Source: Thioalkalivibrio sp. ALE14
GTDB taxonomy: Bacteria; Pseudomonadota; Gammaproteobacteria; Ectothiorhodospirales; Ectothiorhodospiraceae
Direction: 5' to 3'
NCBI RefSeq assembly: GCF_000376845.1
Contig: NZ_AQXY01000023.1
Coordinates: 1-64,000, forward strand
Length of the DNA: 64,000 bases
Each line of letters starts with the position of its first letter. Positions within the stretch are counted from its first letter, which is position 1. Under the pieces are notes generated by a model. The model ran no database searches. It saw only the letters and a list, made by a program, of their open reading frames with translations, and was not told where the DNA came from. This document shows positions 24,442 through 35,209 of this stretch, in pieces. Made by a program: the position numbers and the translations under genes.

Positions 24442-26949
24442 ATGGCCGAAACCCCGAATGCCTCGCCCGAGGCGCTGGATGATCTGCTGAGTCCGCTGGA
24501 TGCCGCGCTCGCCACGCGCGGTGCGGCCGTGCTGGTGGCCGAGCCGGGGGCGGGCAAGACCACGCGGGTCCCGCTGCACCTGGCGGACTCCGTATCCGGC
24601 GGGCGGGTCATCGTGCTGCAGCCGCGCCGCCTGGCCGCGCGCATGGCGGCTACGTTCATGGCTGGACAGCGCGGCGAGGCGGTCGGCCAGACGGTCGGCT
24701 ATCGCGTGCGCGACGAGCAGAAGGTCTCCGATCAGACCCGCGTGGAGCTGGTGACCGATGGCCTGTTCCTGCGCCGCATCCAGGCTGACCCGCTGCTGGA
24801 GGATGTCGGCGTGGTCGTGTTCGACGAATTCCATCTGCGCCGCCCCGAGGCCGAACTGGCGCTGGCCTTCGCGCTGCAGGTACGCCGCCTGTTGCGTCCG
24901 GAACTGCGGATCGTGGTGATGTCCGCCACCCTCGATGACGAGGCCGTGGCGCGGCTGCTGGCCGGGTCGGAGGTGGAGCCCGTGCCCGTGCTGCGTGCTC
25001 GCGGTCGGCAGTTCCCGGTGGAGGTGCGCTACGCGCCGCCGGCGAAGGATGCGCCGCTGGCTGACGCCGTGGCGCAGGCAGTGCGCGAGGCGCTGGAGGC
25101 GGAGCCGGGTTCGACCCTGGTGTTTCTGCCGGGCGAACGCGAGATCCGAGAGGTGGCCGCGCGGCTGGGAGATATGCTGGACACGCCGACCGGGCTCGCG
25201 CGGGTCGCGCCGTTGTTCGGGCGGCTGTCGGCGGAGGAGCAGAACCGCGCGGTGCGTCCGGCCCCGAAAGGCGAGCGCAAGGTGGTGCTGGCCACCGATA
25301 TCGCCGAGACCTCGCTGACCATCGAGGGCGTGCGCGTGGTGATCGACGCGGGGCTCTCCCGTGAGCCACGCTTTGATGCTGCCACCGGTCTCTCAAGGCT
25401 GGTCACGGTCCCCGCGTCGAAAGCTGCGGCCGAACAGCGTGCCGGCCGCGCCGGGCGCACCGAACCCGGTGTGGCGATCCGGCTGTGGTCGCGCCCCGAC
25501 GAGGTACAGCGCCCGGACTATGCGACCCCCGGCCTGCAGCAGGTGGACCTGCTGCCGCTGGCACTGGAGCTGGCCGGCTGGGGCGAAGCGGTGGCGGAAC
25601 TCGACTGGCTGGAACCGCCGCCCGCGCACGGGCTGGCGGCCGCCCAGGCGATCCTCGCGGAGCTGGGGGCGGTGGATGCCGAAGGGCGAATCACCGATCA
25701 CGGCCGCGCCCTGCTGCGCCTGCCGACGCATCCGCGCCTGGCGCACATGCTGCTGCGGGCGCGCGAGCGGGGAATTGCGCGTCTGGGCTGCGAATTGGCG
25801 GTGGTCGTGGAAGAGCCGGGGATGGCCGGAGCGGATGCGCCGCTGGAACTGGGTGAGCGGCTGGAGCGTGCCCGGCGCACCGGCGGGCGCGCCTGGAAGG
25901 CCGGGCTGCGGCGGCTGGAGTCGGCCCTCGCGCGGCTGGACGACAGGCCCGGCGTAGCGGAATCCGTCATGGACGAAGCCACGGCGCTGGGTGTGCTGGC
26001 CGCGCTGGCCTGGCCCGAGCGCATCGCGCGGCCACGCGGCGGCCAGGCTGGGCGCTTCGTGATGGGCAATGGCCGTGGTGCGATCCTGCCGGAGCGCGAG
26101 CGCCTGGCCCATGCCGAGTACCTGGTGGCGGTGGACTGCACCGATGCCGAGCGCGAGGCCCGTATCCGCTGCGCGGTGGCGCTGGACATCGCCGCGCTGG
26201 AGCGCGAGGGCCCCGAGCTGTTCCACCGCGAGACGCGCTGCGACTGGGTGGAGGACGGCGCGCGGCTGGAGAATGCGCGCATCCGCCGCATCGGCACGCT
26301 GGTGGTCGAGCGCCAGATGGTCGCGCTGGACGATCCCGCCGCAACGATCCCGCGCTGGTGCGAGCGGCTGCGCCGCGAGGGGCTTGCGCTGTTGCCCTGG
26401 GATGACGCCGCGACGCAGCTGCGCGCGCGCATCCAGCTACTGCATCGGGCGATGCCGGAGGCGGGGTTCCCGGACATGGGGGATGCCGCGTTACTCGCCG
26501 GTCTCGAGGACTGGCTGGGGCCCTACCTGGCCGGGATCACGCGGCTGCGCGACCTCGGGCGGCTGGACCTGGTGGCGATCCTGCGTGGGCGGCTGGACTG
26601 GGCGCATCAGCAGCAACTGGAACGCGAGGCACCGGCGCGTATCGAGGTGCCCTCCGGTTCCGCCCACCGGGTCGACTATACCCAGGATCCGCCGGTGCTG
26701 GCGGTGAAGCTTCAGGAGCTGTTCGGCCTGGCCGAGACGCCGGCGGTGGCCGCCGGGCGCGTGCCGCTGGTGCTGCATCTGCTGTCGCCGGCGCGGCGCC
26801 CGGTGCAGGTCACCCAGGACCTGAAGAGCTTCTGGGAGAACGGCTACCCGGAGGTGCGCCGCGAGCTGAACGGGCGCTACCCGAAGCACCCCTGGCCGGA
26901 GGACCCTTGGAATGCGCCGGCGACGCGACATGCGAAGCGGCGTGGATAG
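24442..26949 (+). CDS. hrpB: ATP-dependent helicase HrpB
   Basis: 835 residues, matching the HrpB length. DEAH/RHA-type motifs are visible: Walker A AEPGAGKTTRVPLHL, motif Ia LQPRRLAARM, the DEFH box in VVFDEFHLRRPE, motif III VMSATLD, ATDIAETSLTIEGV, and QRAGRAGRTEPG. The C-terminal HrpB-specific region ends with DLKSFWENGYPEVRRELNGRYPKHPWPEDP, which is highly characteristic. Its cellular role is poorly defined; the related HrpA acts on stalled ribosomes. It starts 7 bp after the adaptor gene, so read-through is likely although the functions are unrelated. Confidence 0.96.
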   Translation: MAETPNASPEALDDLLSPLDAALATRGAAVLVAEPGAGKTTRVPLHLADSVSGGRVIVLQPRRLAARMAATFMAGQRGEAVGQTVGYRVRDEQKVSDQTRVELVTDGLFLRRIQADPLLEDVGVVVFDEFHLRRPEAELALAFALQVRRLLRPELRIVVMSATLDDEAVARLLAGSEVEPVPVLRARGRQFPVEVRYAPPAKDAPLADAVAQAVREALEAEPGSTLVFLPGEREIREVAARLGDMLDTPTGLARVAPLFGRLSAEEQNRAVRPAPKGERKVVLATDIAETSLTIEGVRVVIDAGLSREPRFDAATGLSRLVTVPASKAAAEQRAGRAGRTEPGVAIRLWSRPDEVQRPDYATPGLQQVDLLPLALELAGWGEAVAELDWLEPPPAHGLAAAQAILAELGAVDAEGRITDHGRALLRLPTHPRLAHMLLRARERGIARLGCELAVVVEEPGMAGADAPLELGERLERARRTGGRAWKAGLRRLESALARLDDRPGVAESVMDEATALGVLAALAWPERIARPRGGQAGRFVMGNGRGAILPERERLAHAEYLVAVDCTDAEREARIRCAVALDIAALEREGPELFHRETRCDWVEDGARLENARIRRIGTLVVERQMVALDDPAATIPRWCERLRREGLALLPWDDAATQLRARIQLLHRAMPEAGFPDMGDAALLAGLEDWLGPYLAGITRLRDLGRLDLVAILRGRLDWAHQQQLEREAPARIEVPSGSAHRVDYTQDPPVLAVKLQELFGLAETPAVAAGRVPLVLHLLSPARRPVQVTQDLKSFWENGYPEVRRELNGRYPKHPWPEDPWNAPATRHAKRRG

Positions 26950-26961
26950 CAGGGCCGGGTT

Positions 26962-26996
26962 TGGCGGGGGCTTCGCCTGCAAGCAGGCTCCCACAG
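26962..26996. repeat. REP-like element, single copy
   Basis: GGCGGGGGCTTCGCCTGC followed by AAGCAGGCTCCCACA, directly after hrpB. Confidence 0.75.
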
Positions 26997-27132
26997 GCGT
27001 TCTGCCTGCCAGGGTTGCGGGACAATGGCGCGGTCGCCATCAGACAATGCGGAGTGTGGCGTTCTCGGGTAGTGTCGCGTTCAGCGCCATTGGCCTGTGC
27101 CGCCCGAGAACCGTGCGAGGAAGCGAACCCCG

Positions 27133-27354
27133 ATGCTGAAGTTCCTGACCGTGATCCTGATCCTGCTGTTTGTCTGGTGGCGGGTATCGCGCTGGATGGA
27201 TGTGCGCCGCCGCCGCGCACGCGGGGAGGACGTGTCCTACGAGGTGGACGTGAAGGGTTTCCGGCCGATCACCATCCTCAGCGTTGTGTTCCTGATCCTG
27301 TACGGCGGTTACGTGATCTGGTTTGCCCTGACCGAGTGGGTGGAGCTGTTGTAG
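27133..27354 (+). CDS. Small two-helix membrane protein, unknown
   Basis: 73 residues from MLKFLTVILILLFVWWR. Two membrane helices, about 2-18 and 48-68, flank a basic segment (RWMDVRRRRARGED) that should be cytoplasmic. The upstream GAGGAAG is a plausible ribosome site, 9 to 10 bases away; an earlier in-frame start at 27097 has none. No family is recognised. It converges with pilR 22 bp downstream. Confidence 0.6.
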   Translation: MLKFLTVILILLFVWWRVSRWMDVRRRRARGEDVSYEVDVKGFRPITILSVVFLILYGGYVIWFALTEWVELL

Positions 27355-27376
27355 CCCTGGGTGGGCCGAGAGCCGG

Positions 27377-28779
<1,403 letters not shown>

Positions 28780-28783
<4 letters not shown>

Positions 28784-30414
28784 GCGCCTTTGTCCTTTGG
28801 CGACTCTTCGTCCAGTGGTGCGAACAGGATGCGGAAGCAGCCGCCGGTGGGCGTGCGGACGTACTCCAGCGAAGCCCCGTTGTTTTCGCACAGCATGCGC
28901 GAGATGTACAGGCCGAGCCCGGTGCCCCCGCTGCGGCCGGAGACGAACGGCTCGAACAGGTCCTTCTCCTGTTCCGTGGAGATGCCCGGGCCCGCATCGA
29001 TCACGTCCAGGCTGACGACGCGCGCGACCTGTCCGGCGCCGCCGCGCAGGATGATCGGCGGGCTGTCCGGTTCGTCGTGGCCGCCGTGGATGCGCGCGTT
29101 GGTGCACAGGTTCCACAGGATCTGCTTGAGCTGGGAGGGGTCGAACTGGATCTCGGAGTCGGCCGGCTCGACATGGGTATGCAGTGTGTCTGGCGGGAGT
29201 TGCAGGGCGCCGCAGAACTCCTCGGCAAAGCGGTCCAGGGTCTCCTGCAGGTTCAGCCGTTCGCGCTCGCCAGTGTCGCGGCGTGACAGGCTGAGGACAT
29301 TCGAGATCAGCTCGTTCACCCGCTTGCTCTGGTTGTTGATGATGTCGAGCAGCCGCTGGTCGTGCGGCTTCAGGTCGGGCGATTCGCCCAGCAACTGGGC
29401 GCTGTGGCTGATGGCCCCCAGCGGGTTGCGGATCTCGTGGGCGATGCTGGCGGTCAGGCGGCCGAGGGCCTGCAGCTTGCTGGCCTGTGCCTGACGCTGG
29501 AGTTCGCCGGCATCCTCCAGGATCAGCAGGGTGCCCTGGTCGCCGCGGTCGCCCAGAGGGGCGAGCCGGATGCGCAGGGCGGGCTGGTCGCGGTCACCGG
29601 GCAGGTGCTGGCTGGCATTGGGCATGCCGTTGCGCTGCCACTCGCGGATGCTGCGGGCCACCGACGGCGAAAGCGATGACAGGTGGCGTCCCGGACGCGG
29701 CGGCAGCAGACGCCGCGCGGCCTCGTTGATGGAGCGGATGTAGCCTTCCGGGTCGACCGCGACCACCCCAGCGCTCATGCGCGCGATGATCTGGGCGTTC
29801 AGTTCGGCCAGGTTGGCCAGGTCCACCTCCTGGCGTTCGACCTGGGCGCGGGTCTCGCCGGCGCGGCGGGCGAACTGGCGCGCCAGCAGGCCGGCCGCGA
29901 ACAGGGTGGCACCCAGCAGGCCGGCCTGGGTGATGGCGCTCTCACCGTGCAGGACCAGCGCGCTGAACAGTTCGGCCAGCAGCAGTGCCAGTGTGGCGAT
30001 GGCCGCCAGACTCAGGGCGAATTGCGCGCTGGAGAGCAGTACGGCGGCGACCAGGGCGGGCACCAGGAGAAGGCCGATCCCGGTGCCCACCCCGCCGGAG
30101 ACGACCAGCAGTGCGATCAGGCCGATGCCGTCCCCGGCGCCGCCGATCAGGGCGATGCGGCTGAGGCTGGTGGTGTCGGGGTTGTGGGTGCAGCGCCAGG
30201 CAAAGGCTGCGGCGACCAGGGCAAAGGCGAGGTAGCCGGTGGCGATGACCGCGTAGAACTGAGGGGCCACCACGTGCAGGCCCAGCGGGGTATCCGGGAA
30301 CAGGCCGAGCAGCAGCAGGACCGCCGCGACAAACACCCGGTAGAGCGCGAACAGCCAGGCGGACCGCCGGGTGTCGGTGTCGATCGGCGTGTTCCCCGTG
30401 GTTTGGTTGCCCAC
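28780..30414 (-). CDS. pilS: PilS-like membrane sensor histidine kinase
   Basis: 544 residues from a GTG at 30414 that overlaps the stop of the preceding gene. The first 185 residues hold six membrane helices, as in PilS. A PAS-like segment (about 210-310, AGVVAVDPEGYIRSINEA) leads to the dimerisation box SIAHEIRNPLGAISH with the phosphorylated His. The catalytic domain has the N-box NLCTNARIH, DAGPGIS and GGTGLGLYISRM. In Pseudomonas PilS senses membrane pilin and controls PilR; the same circuit is likely here. No pilin gene is in the window. Confidence 0.93.
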
Positions 30415-30686
30415 TAGTCCTCTTCGGAGCGGGAATCGGCGTCGGAGCGGCTGCGGTCGACCTCGGCGTGCTGGCGCGAGCAGTACAGGCGATCCCCGTC
30501 GCGGCAGGCCTCGGCCTCCGGTACGTGTACGCCGCAGAAGGCACACCGGATGACCGCGCCGCCTTCCTTCAGGCGTTCGGGGCGGTCATCCTCCGAGACC
30601 TGCTTGCGGTTGCTGCTGGAGCGCACCAGGGTGCGCACCGCGAGGAAGACGGCGACGATGGCAACGATCAGGAGCAGCAGGCGCAT
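30414..30686 (-). CDS. PP0621-type membrane-anchored zinc-ribbon-like protein
   Basis: 90 residues: an N-terminal membrane helix (MRLLLLIVAIVAVFLAV), a charged linker, then a Cys-pair knuckle IRCAFCGVHVPEAEAC with a third element YCSRQHAE, which could bind zinc. The C-terminus is a charged Ser/Arg/Asp/Glu tail. This architecture, directly before pilS, matches what I recall of the PP0621 family. Its stop TAG shares a base with the pilS GTG start (TAGTG), so it belongs to the operon. Function unknown. Confidence 0.82.
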   Translation of the reverse strand: MRLLLLIVAIVAVFLAVRTLVRSSSNRKQVSEDDRPERLKEGGAVIRCAFCGVHVPEAEACRDGDRLYCSRQHAEVDRSRSDADSRSEED

Positions 30687-30695
30687 GACGGGATT

Positions 30696-33536
30696 CTAGC
30701 CGGTATTGCGCATGCCCGCGGCGATGGCGTTGATCGAGCGCAGCAGGGGCGAGAGCCACGGGTTGTCGGCGTCGTCGTCGGCCTCGGCGTCGAACTGGCG
30801 GGATTCGCGCAGCAGGTGGATCTGGATGCTGTTGAGCGGGTCCAGGTACGGATTGCGCCGCTGCAGGGAGCGCGCCAGCAGCGGGGTCTCGTCCATCAGG
30901 GCGTCCAGCTGCGCGACCCGCAGCACCTCGGTCACGGTGCGGCTGTGTTCATCGCGCACGCGGGCGTAGATGCGCTCGGCCAGTTCCGGATCGCTGCACA
31001 GGCGGGCGTATTCCGCCGCGGTGCGCATGTCGGCCTTGGTCAGGGCCATCTGGCAGTTGGACAGCAGCGAGCGGAAGAATGGCCACTCCTGGTACATGCG
31101 CTGGAGCTGGGCCAGGCGTTCGGGATCGTCGCCGCGCCAGCGTTCGAGGGCGGTGCCGATGCCGTACCACGCGGGCAGGGTGTGGCGGGCCTGGGCCCAG
31201 CCGAACACCCAGGGGATCGCGCGGATGGAGCTCTTGGAACGGTCGGTCTTGCGCCGGTGCGACGGCCGCGAGCCGATGTTCAGGAAGCCGATCTCCTGCA
31301 CCGGGGTGACCTCGTAGAAGTAGTCGAGCACCCCGTCGGTGCGGTCGATCAGATCGCGATAGGCATCCTCGCCGCACTGGGCGAGGTCCTGCATGGTGGC
31401 GCGGTAATCGTCGCGGTCCTGGCGCGGTGGCCGGATCAGGCTGCGCGAGGCGAGCATGACGCCGGTCGCGCCCATGCCCAGCTCGTACACCGCGGTCTCC
31501 ACGTTGGAGTACTTGTACGACAGCACCTCGCCCTGCTCGGTGAACTTGATACGGCCCTGCACGGTGGCCGGGGGCTGGGCGAGGATGGATTCGTGGGTCG
31601 GGCCGCCGCCGCGGCCAACGGTGCCGCCGCGCCCGTGGAACAGCTGGCAGCGCACGCCGAAGCGGTCGGTGATGCCGACGATCTTCTTCTGCGCCTCGTA
31701 GAGATTCCAGCTGGAGGCGAGGATGCCGCCGTCCTTGCAGGAGTCGGAGTAGCCGAGCATGACGTCCTGGATGTTGCCGGAGGCGGCCAGCAGCCGGGCG
31801 TAGACCGGGTTGGACAGCAGGCCTTCGAGGACGTCCTCGACATGCAGCAGGTCCTCGATGGTCTCGAACAGCGGCGAGATGCGCAGGTGGCAAAAGGCTT
31901 CGCCCTGATCGTCGTCGCCCGCCAGTCCGGCCAGACGGCCCAGCAGCAGGACCTCCAGCACGTGCGAGGCGGCGTGGGTCATGGAGATCACGTAGGTGCC
32001 GATGCCGTCCGGGCCGACCTCGCGGCGCATGCCCTGGATGACCTCGAACACGCGCAGGGTCTCGCGGGTGCTCTCGCCCAGGGCATCGCGGTCCGGCTGC
32101 GGGGGCTGGTCGGCGGCGATCAGGTCGCTCAGCGCCTGCTGGCGGCCGGTCTCGTCGAGTGCGGCGTAGTCGGTGTCCGGGGCGATCTGGCCAAGGATCT
32201 CTGCAACCGCGTCGGTATGGACGGTGGATTCCTGGCGCACGTCCAGGTGGTGCAGGTGAAAGCCGAAGGTCTCGACCAGACGGATCAGGTCGGTCAGCGC
32301 GCCACTGGCAATGTTGCGGTCGCCGTGGCTGATCAGGGAGTTGCGGATCAGCTTCAGGTCGCTCAGGAAGGCCTGGGCATCGGCATAGGCGCTGTTGGTC
32401 GGCAGTACCGCGGCCTCGCCATGCACCCGCCGGACCACGGTGTCCAGGGTCTCGCGCAGGCGGTAGCGCATGATGTAGAGCTTGCGCCGGTAGGGCTCGC
32501 TCTCGAAGCGGTCGGAGGCCCCCTGGAACACCGCGTTGGCGATGTTGGAATCGGACTCCAGGCTGTCGAGGAATTCCTGCGACGGCTGGCACATGAACGA
32601 CGAATGGGTCAGCACGTTGCGCAGGTGATTGACCCGCTTGATGTATTCGCGCAGGACCTGTTCCATCGCCAGGCGGCAGGACAGCTCGGTCACCTCGGGG
32701 GTCACGTTCGGGTTGCCGTCGCGGTCACCGCCGATCCAGGAACCGAAGTGCAGGAAGGCGGGGATGCGCACCGGCAGGCTGCCGTCCGGGTTGACGCCGT
32801 AGATGCGGCGGATGGCCTTCTCAAGGAAGCGGTAGGACTGCGGGATGGCCTCGAACAGGCTCTCCTCGAAGTAGAACAGGCCGTACTTGATCTCGTCCTG
32901 GACCTGAGGCTTCTTCACCCGGACTTCGTTGGTGCGCCAGAGGATCTGGATCTGGGTCTCCAGCTCCTCGGTGATCAGGCGGCGTTCCTCCTCGCCCAGG
33001 CCGGGCTGGTTCAGCCGGTCGGCGGTCTCGAAAACCCGGCGCTGGTTCTCCATCGTGGTCCGGCGGCGGGCCTCGGTGGGGTGGGCCGTGAATACCGGCT
33101 GGTAATGCAGCTCGTTGAGTAGTCGTTCCAGCTCCTCGGCGGTGATGCCCTCGTCATGCAGTTCGCGCAGGGTCTGGTCGAAGGAGCCGGTCCACAGCGG
33201 TTCGCCGCTGGAGACCTGGGCGCGGCGCCAGCGGTAGAACAGGTCTTCCTCGGCGATGTTGACCAGGCTGAAGTAGATGCTGAAGGCGCGGATCACGCGT
33301 TCGGTCAGGGAGGCGTCGAAGTCCGTGATGTCGGCCATCAGCTGGCGGCGCAATTCCGGGTCCTCTTCCTTGCGCAGACTGACAAAGCCGCGGCGCAGCT
33401 TTTCCACCGCGTCGAACACGGCCTGGCCTTCCAGCTTGTGAATGACATTGCCCAGGATTTCCCCGAACAGGCGCACGCGGGCGCGCAGTTCCTTGTCCTT
33501 GGGGAGGAATCGGTCGTTGTGATCGCTTCGAGTCAT
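30696..33536 (-). CDS. ppc: Phosphoenolpyruvate carboxylase
   Basis: 946 residues, a little longer than the usual 880-930. It converts PEP and bicarbonate to oxaloacetate. Signature sites are FTAHPTEARRRT with the catalytic His, SWIGGDRDGNPNVTPEV, the flexible-loop region FHGRGGTVGRGGGPTH, and the essential C-terminal MRNTG. The ATG at 33536 is used although no strong ribosome site is visible. In an autotroph-like organism it supplies C4 acids. It is the first gene before the PP0621-pilS-pilR group, 9 bp apart, though the functions differ. Confidence 0.97.
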   Translation of the reverse strand: MTRSDHNDRFLPKDKELRARVRLFGEILGNVIHKLEGQAVFDAVEKLRRGFVSLRKEEDPELRRQLMADITDFDASLTERVIRAFSIYFSLVNIAEEDLFYRWRRAQVSSGEPLWTGSFDQTLRELHDEGITAEELERLLNELHYQPVFTAHPTEARRRTTMENQRRVFETADRLNQPGLGEEERRLITEELETQIQILWRTNEVRVKKPQVQDEIKYGLFYFEESLFEAIPQSYRFLEKAIRRIYGVNPDGSLPVRIPAFLHFGSWIGGDRDGNPNVTPEVTELSCRLAMEQVLREYIKRVNHLRNVLTHSSFMCQPSQEFLDSLESDSNIANAVFQGASDRFESEPYRRKLYIMRYRLRETLDTVVRRVHGEAAVLPTNSAYADAQAFLSDLKLIRNSLISHGDRNIASGALTDLIRLVETFGFHLHHLDVRQESTVHTDAVAEILGQIAPDTDYAALDETGRQQALSDLIAADQPPQPDRDALGESTRETLRVFEVIQGMRREVGPDGIGTYVISMTHAASHVLEVLLLGRLAGLAGDDDQGEAFCHLRISPLFETIEDLLHVEDVLEGLLSNPVYARLLAASGNIQDVMLGYSDSCKDGGILASSWNLYEAQKKIVGITDRFGVRCQLFHGRGGTVGRGGGPTHESILAQPPATVQGRIKFTEQGEVLSYKYSNVETAVYELGMGATGVMLASRSLIRPPRQDRDDYRATMQDLAQCGEDAYRDLIDRTDGVLDYFYEVTPVQEIGFLNIGSRPSHRRKTDRSKSSIRAIPWVFGWAQARHTLPAWYGIGTALERWRGDDPERLAQLQRMYQEWPFFRSLLSNCQMALTKADMRTAAEYARLCSDPELAERIYARVRDEHSRTVTEVLRVAQLDALMDETPLLARSLQRRNPYLDPLNSIQIHLLRESRQFDAEADDDADNPWLSPLLRSINAIAAGMRNTG

Positions 33537-33617
33537 ATCGGGCCTGTGCGTGCAGGACGACGATTGCCGCTGCCTGGGCTTGCCGTTTGGGGTCGGGAAG
33601 TCGCGAAAAGCACGCGA

Positions 33618-35105
33618 TTATAGCGTAGATGCTGCCTTCGCACGCCGGCTGCGGTGCGGGAGCTGTTCGCGGTACAGGGCGAGATAGGCGTCGGCGCTGG
33701 TGTTCCAGCCGAAGTCGCGGGCCATGCCGTTGCGCATCAGCTGTTCCCAGCGACCGTCTCCACGGGCGGTGTATTGCTCGAGCGCCCGCTCGAGGGTGGC
33801 GGCCAGGGCGGCCACGCTGTCCGGCGTGAAACTGAAACCGGTGGCGGTGCCGGCGTCCAGGTTCTCCGGGGTGGCGTCGACCACGGTGTCGGCCAGGCCG
33901 CCGGTCGCGTGGACGACCGGCGGGGTCCCGTAACGCAGGCTGTAGAGCTGGTTGAGCCCGCAGGGCTCGAAGCGCGACGGCATCAGGAACAGGTCGGAGC
34001 CGGCCTCGATCTGGTGCGCCAGGGGCTCGTCGTAGCCGATGTGCACGCCGACCCGTCCGGGGTAGGCACGGCTCAGGGCGCCGGTGGCGTGTTCCAGGTC
34101 CTTCTGGCCGGAACCGACCAGGGCCAGCTGGATGCGTCCGGCCTCCAGCAGCGGGGTGCAGGCTGCGTGCAGCAGGTCCACGCCCTTTTGCTCAACCATG
34201 CGGCCGACGTGCCCCAGCAGCGGGATGTCCGGGTTCGGCTCCAGCCCCAGGCGGGTCTGCAACGCCTTCTTGTTGGCGGCCTTGCCGGAAAGATCGTCGA
34301 GGCTGTATTGCGCGGCGATATGGCGGTCGCGAGCGGGGTCCCAGTCGCGGTAGTCCACCCCGTTCAGGATGCCGTGCAGGTCCTTGCTGCGGGCACGCAG
34401 CACGCCGTCCAGGCCCATGCCGGAGGCCGGCTCCTGGATCTCGCGGGCGTAGGTGGGCGAGACGGTGGTGATGGCGTCGGCGAAGACCAGCGCTGCCTTC
34501 ATGAACGAGAGCTGGTCGTGAAATTCCAGGGCTTCGGGATGCCACAGGTCCGCGGGCAGGTTCAGATCCTGCAGCGTGCTGGCCGGGAACAGGCCCTGGT
34601 AGGCCAGGTTGTGGATGGTGAACACGGTCCGCGGGCGCTCGATACCGGTGCGTTCCGGGTCCAGCAGCAGCGGGACCAGACCGGTCTGCCAGTCATTCAG
34701 GTGGACCAGCTCCGGTGCCCAGTCCAGGCCGGCCTCGTCGCGCGCCAGGGCTACGATCGCGCGGGCGAAGCCGGCAAAGCGCTGGGCGTTGTCCGGCCAG
34801 TCCATGCCGTTGCTGGCACTGTAAGGGTTGCCGGCGCGCTGAAAGTATTCCGGCCAGTCGATCAGGTAGACCGGCAGCCGGGTCCCGGGCAGTCGGCCCT
34901 CCAGGAGCTGCCACGGGGCGTCCTCCGGGCCCGGGCGCGGGGTGGCGTCCACCAGGTTGCGGCAGGCCTCCGGATAGCCCGGCAGCACCAGGCGCACGTC
35001 CTGGCGTCGGCGGCGCAGGGCGGCCGGCAGGCTGGCGCTGACATCGGCGAGCCCACCGGTCTTGACCAGACCGTGGGCCTCGCTGCTGGCGAACAGGATG
35101 CGCAT
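33618..35105 (-). CDS. glgA: Glycogen synthase (ADP-glucose type)
   Basis: 495 residues, GT5 family. The N-terminus ILFASSEAHGLVKTGGLADV carries the Lys-Thr-Gly-Gly motif that binds ADP-glucose; HNLAYQGLFP, GILNGVDYRDWDP, and the C-terminal RFEPCGLNQLYSLRYGTPPVVHATGGLADTV region complete the GT-B active site. It extends alpha-1,4-glucan chains. It lies upstream of ppc on the same strand, 81 bp apart, and is divergent from pgi, which links glycogen storage to hexose-phosphate supply. Other glg genes are not in the window. Confidence 0.96.
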   Translation of the reverse strand: MRILFASSEAHGLVKTGGLADVSASLPAALRRRRQDVRLVLPGYPEACRNLVDATPRPGPEDAPWQLLEGRLPGTRLPVYLIDWPEYFQRAGNPYSASNGMDWPDNAQRFAGFARAIVALARDEAGLDWAPELVHLNDWQTGLVPLLLDPERTGIERPRTVFTIHNLAYQGLFPASTLQDLNLPADLWHPEALEFHDQLSFMKAALVFADAITTVSPTYAREIQEPASGMGLDGVLRARSKDLHGILNGVDYRDWDPARDRHIAAQYSLDDLSGKAANKKALQTRLGLEPNPDIPLLGHVGRMVEQKGVDLLHAACTPLLEAGRIQLALVGSGQKDLEHATGALSRAYPGRVGVHIGYDEPLAHQIEAGSDLFLMPSRFEPCGLNQLYSLRYGTPPVVHATGGLADTVVDATPENLDAGTATGFSFTPDSVAALAATLERALEQYTARGDGRWEQLMRNGMARDFGWNTSADAYLALYREQLPHRSRRAKAASTL

Positions 35106-35209
35106 GAAAATTCCCCGGGTACGGAACCGGCGGTGCCGGATGGCTTTCTATCGATTGTAACGCAGGGGCCGGGGCGGCACTCTGTGGACAGGACAAGCGA
35201 GGGCATGGA

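Noticed and set aside
30468-33122. 884-residue plus-strand open frame opposite ppc
   Set aside because: PEP carboxylase motifs are complete on the other strand; the plus frame has no recognisable domain.
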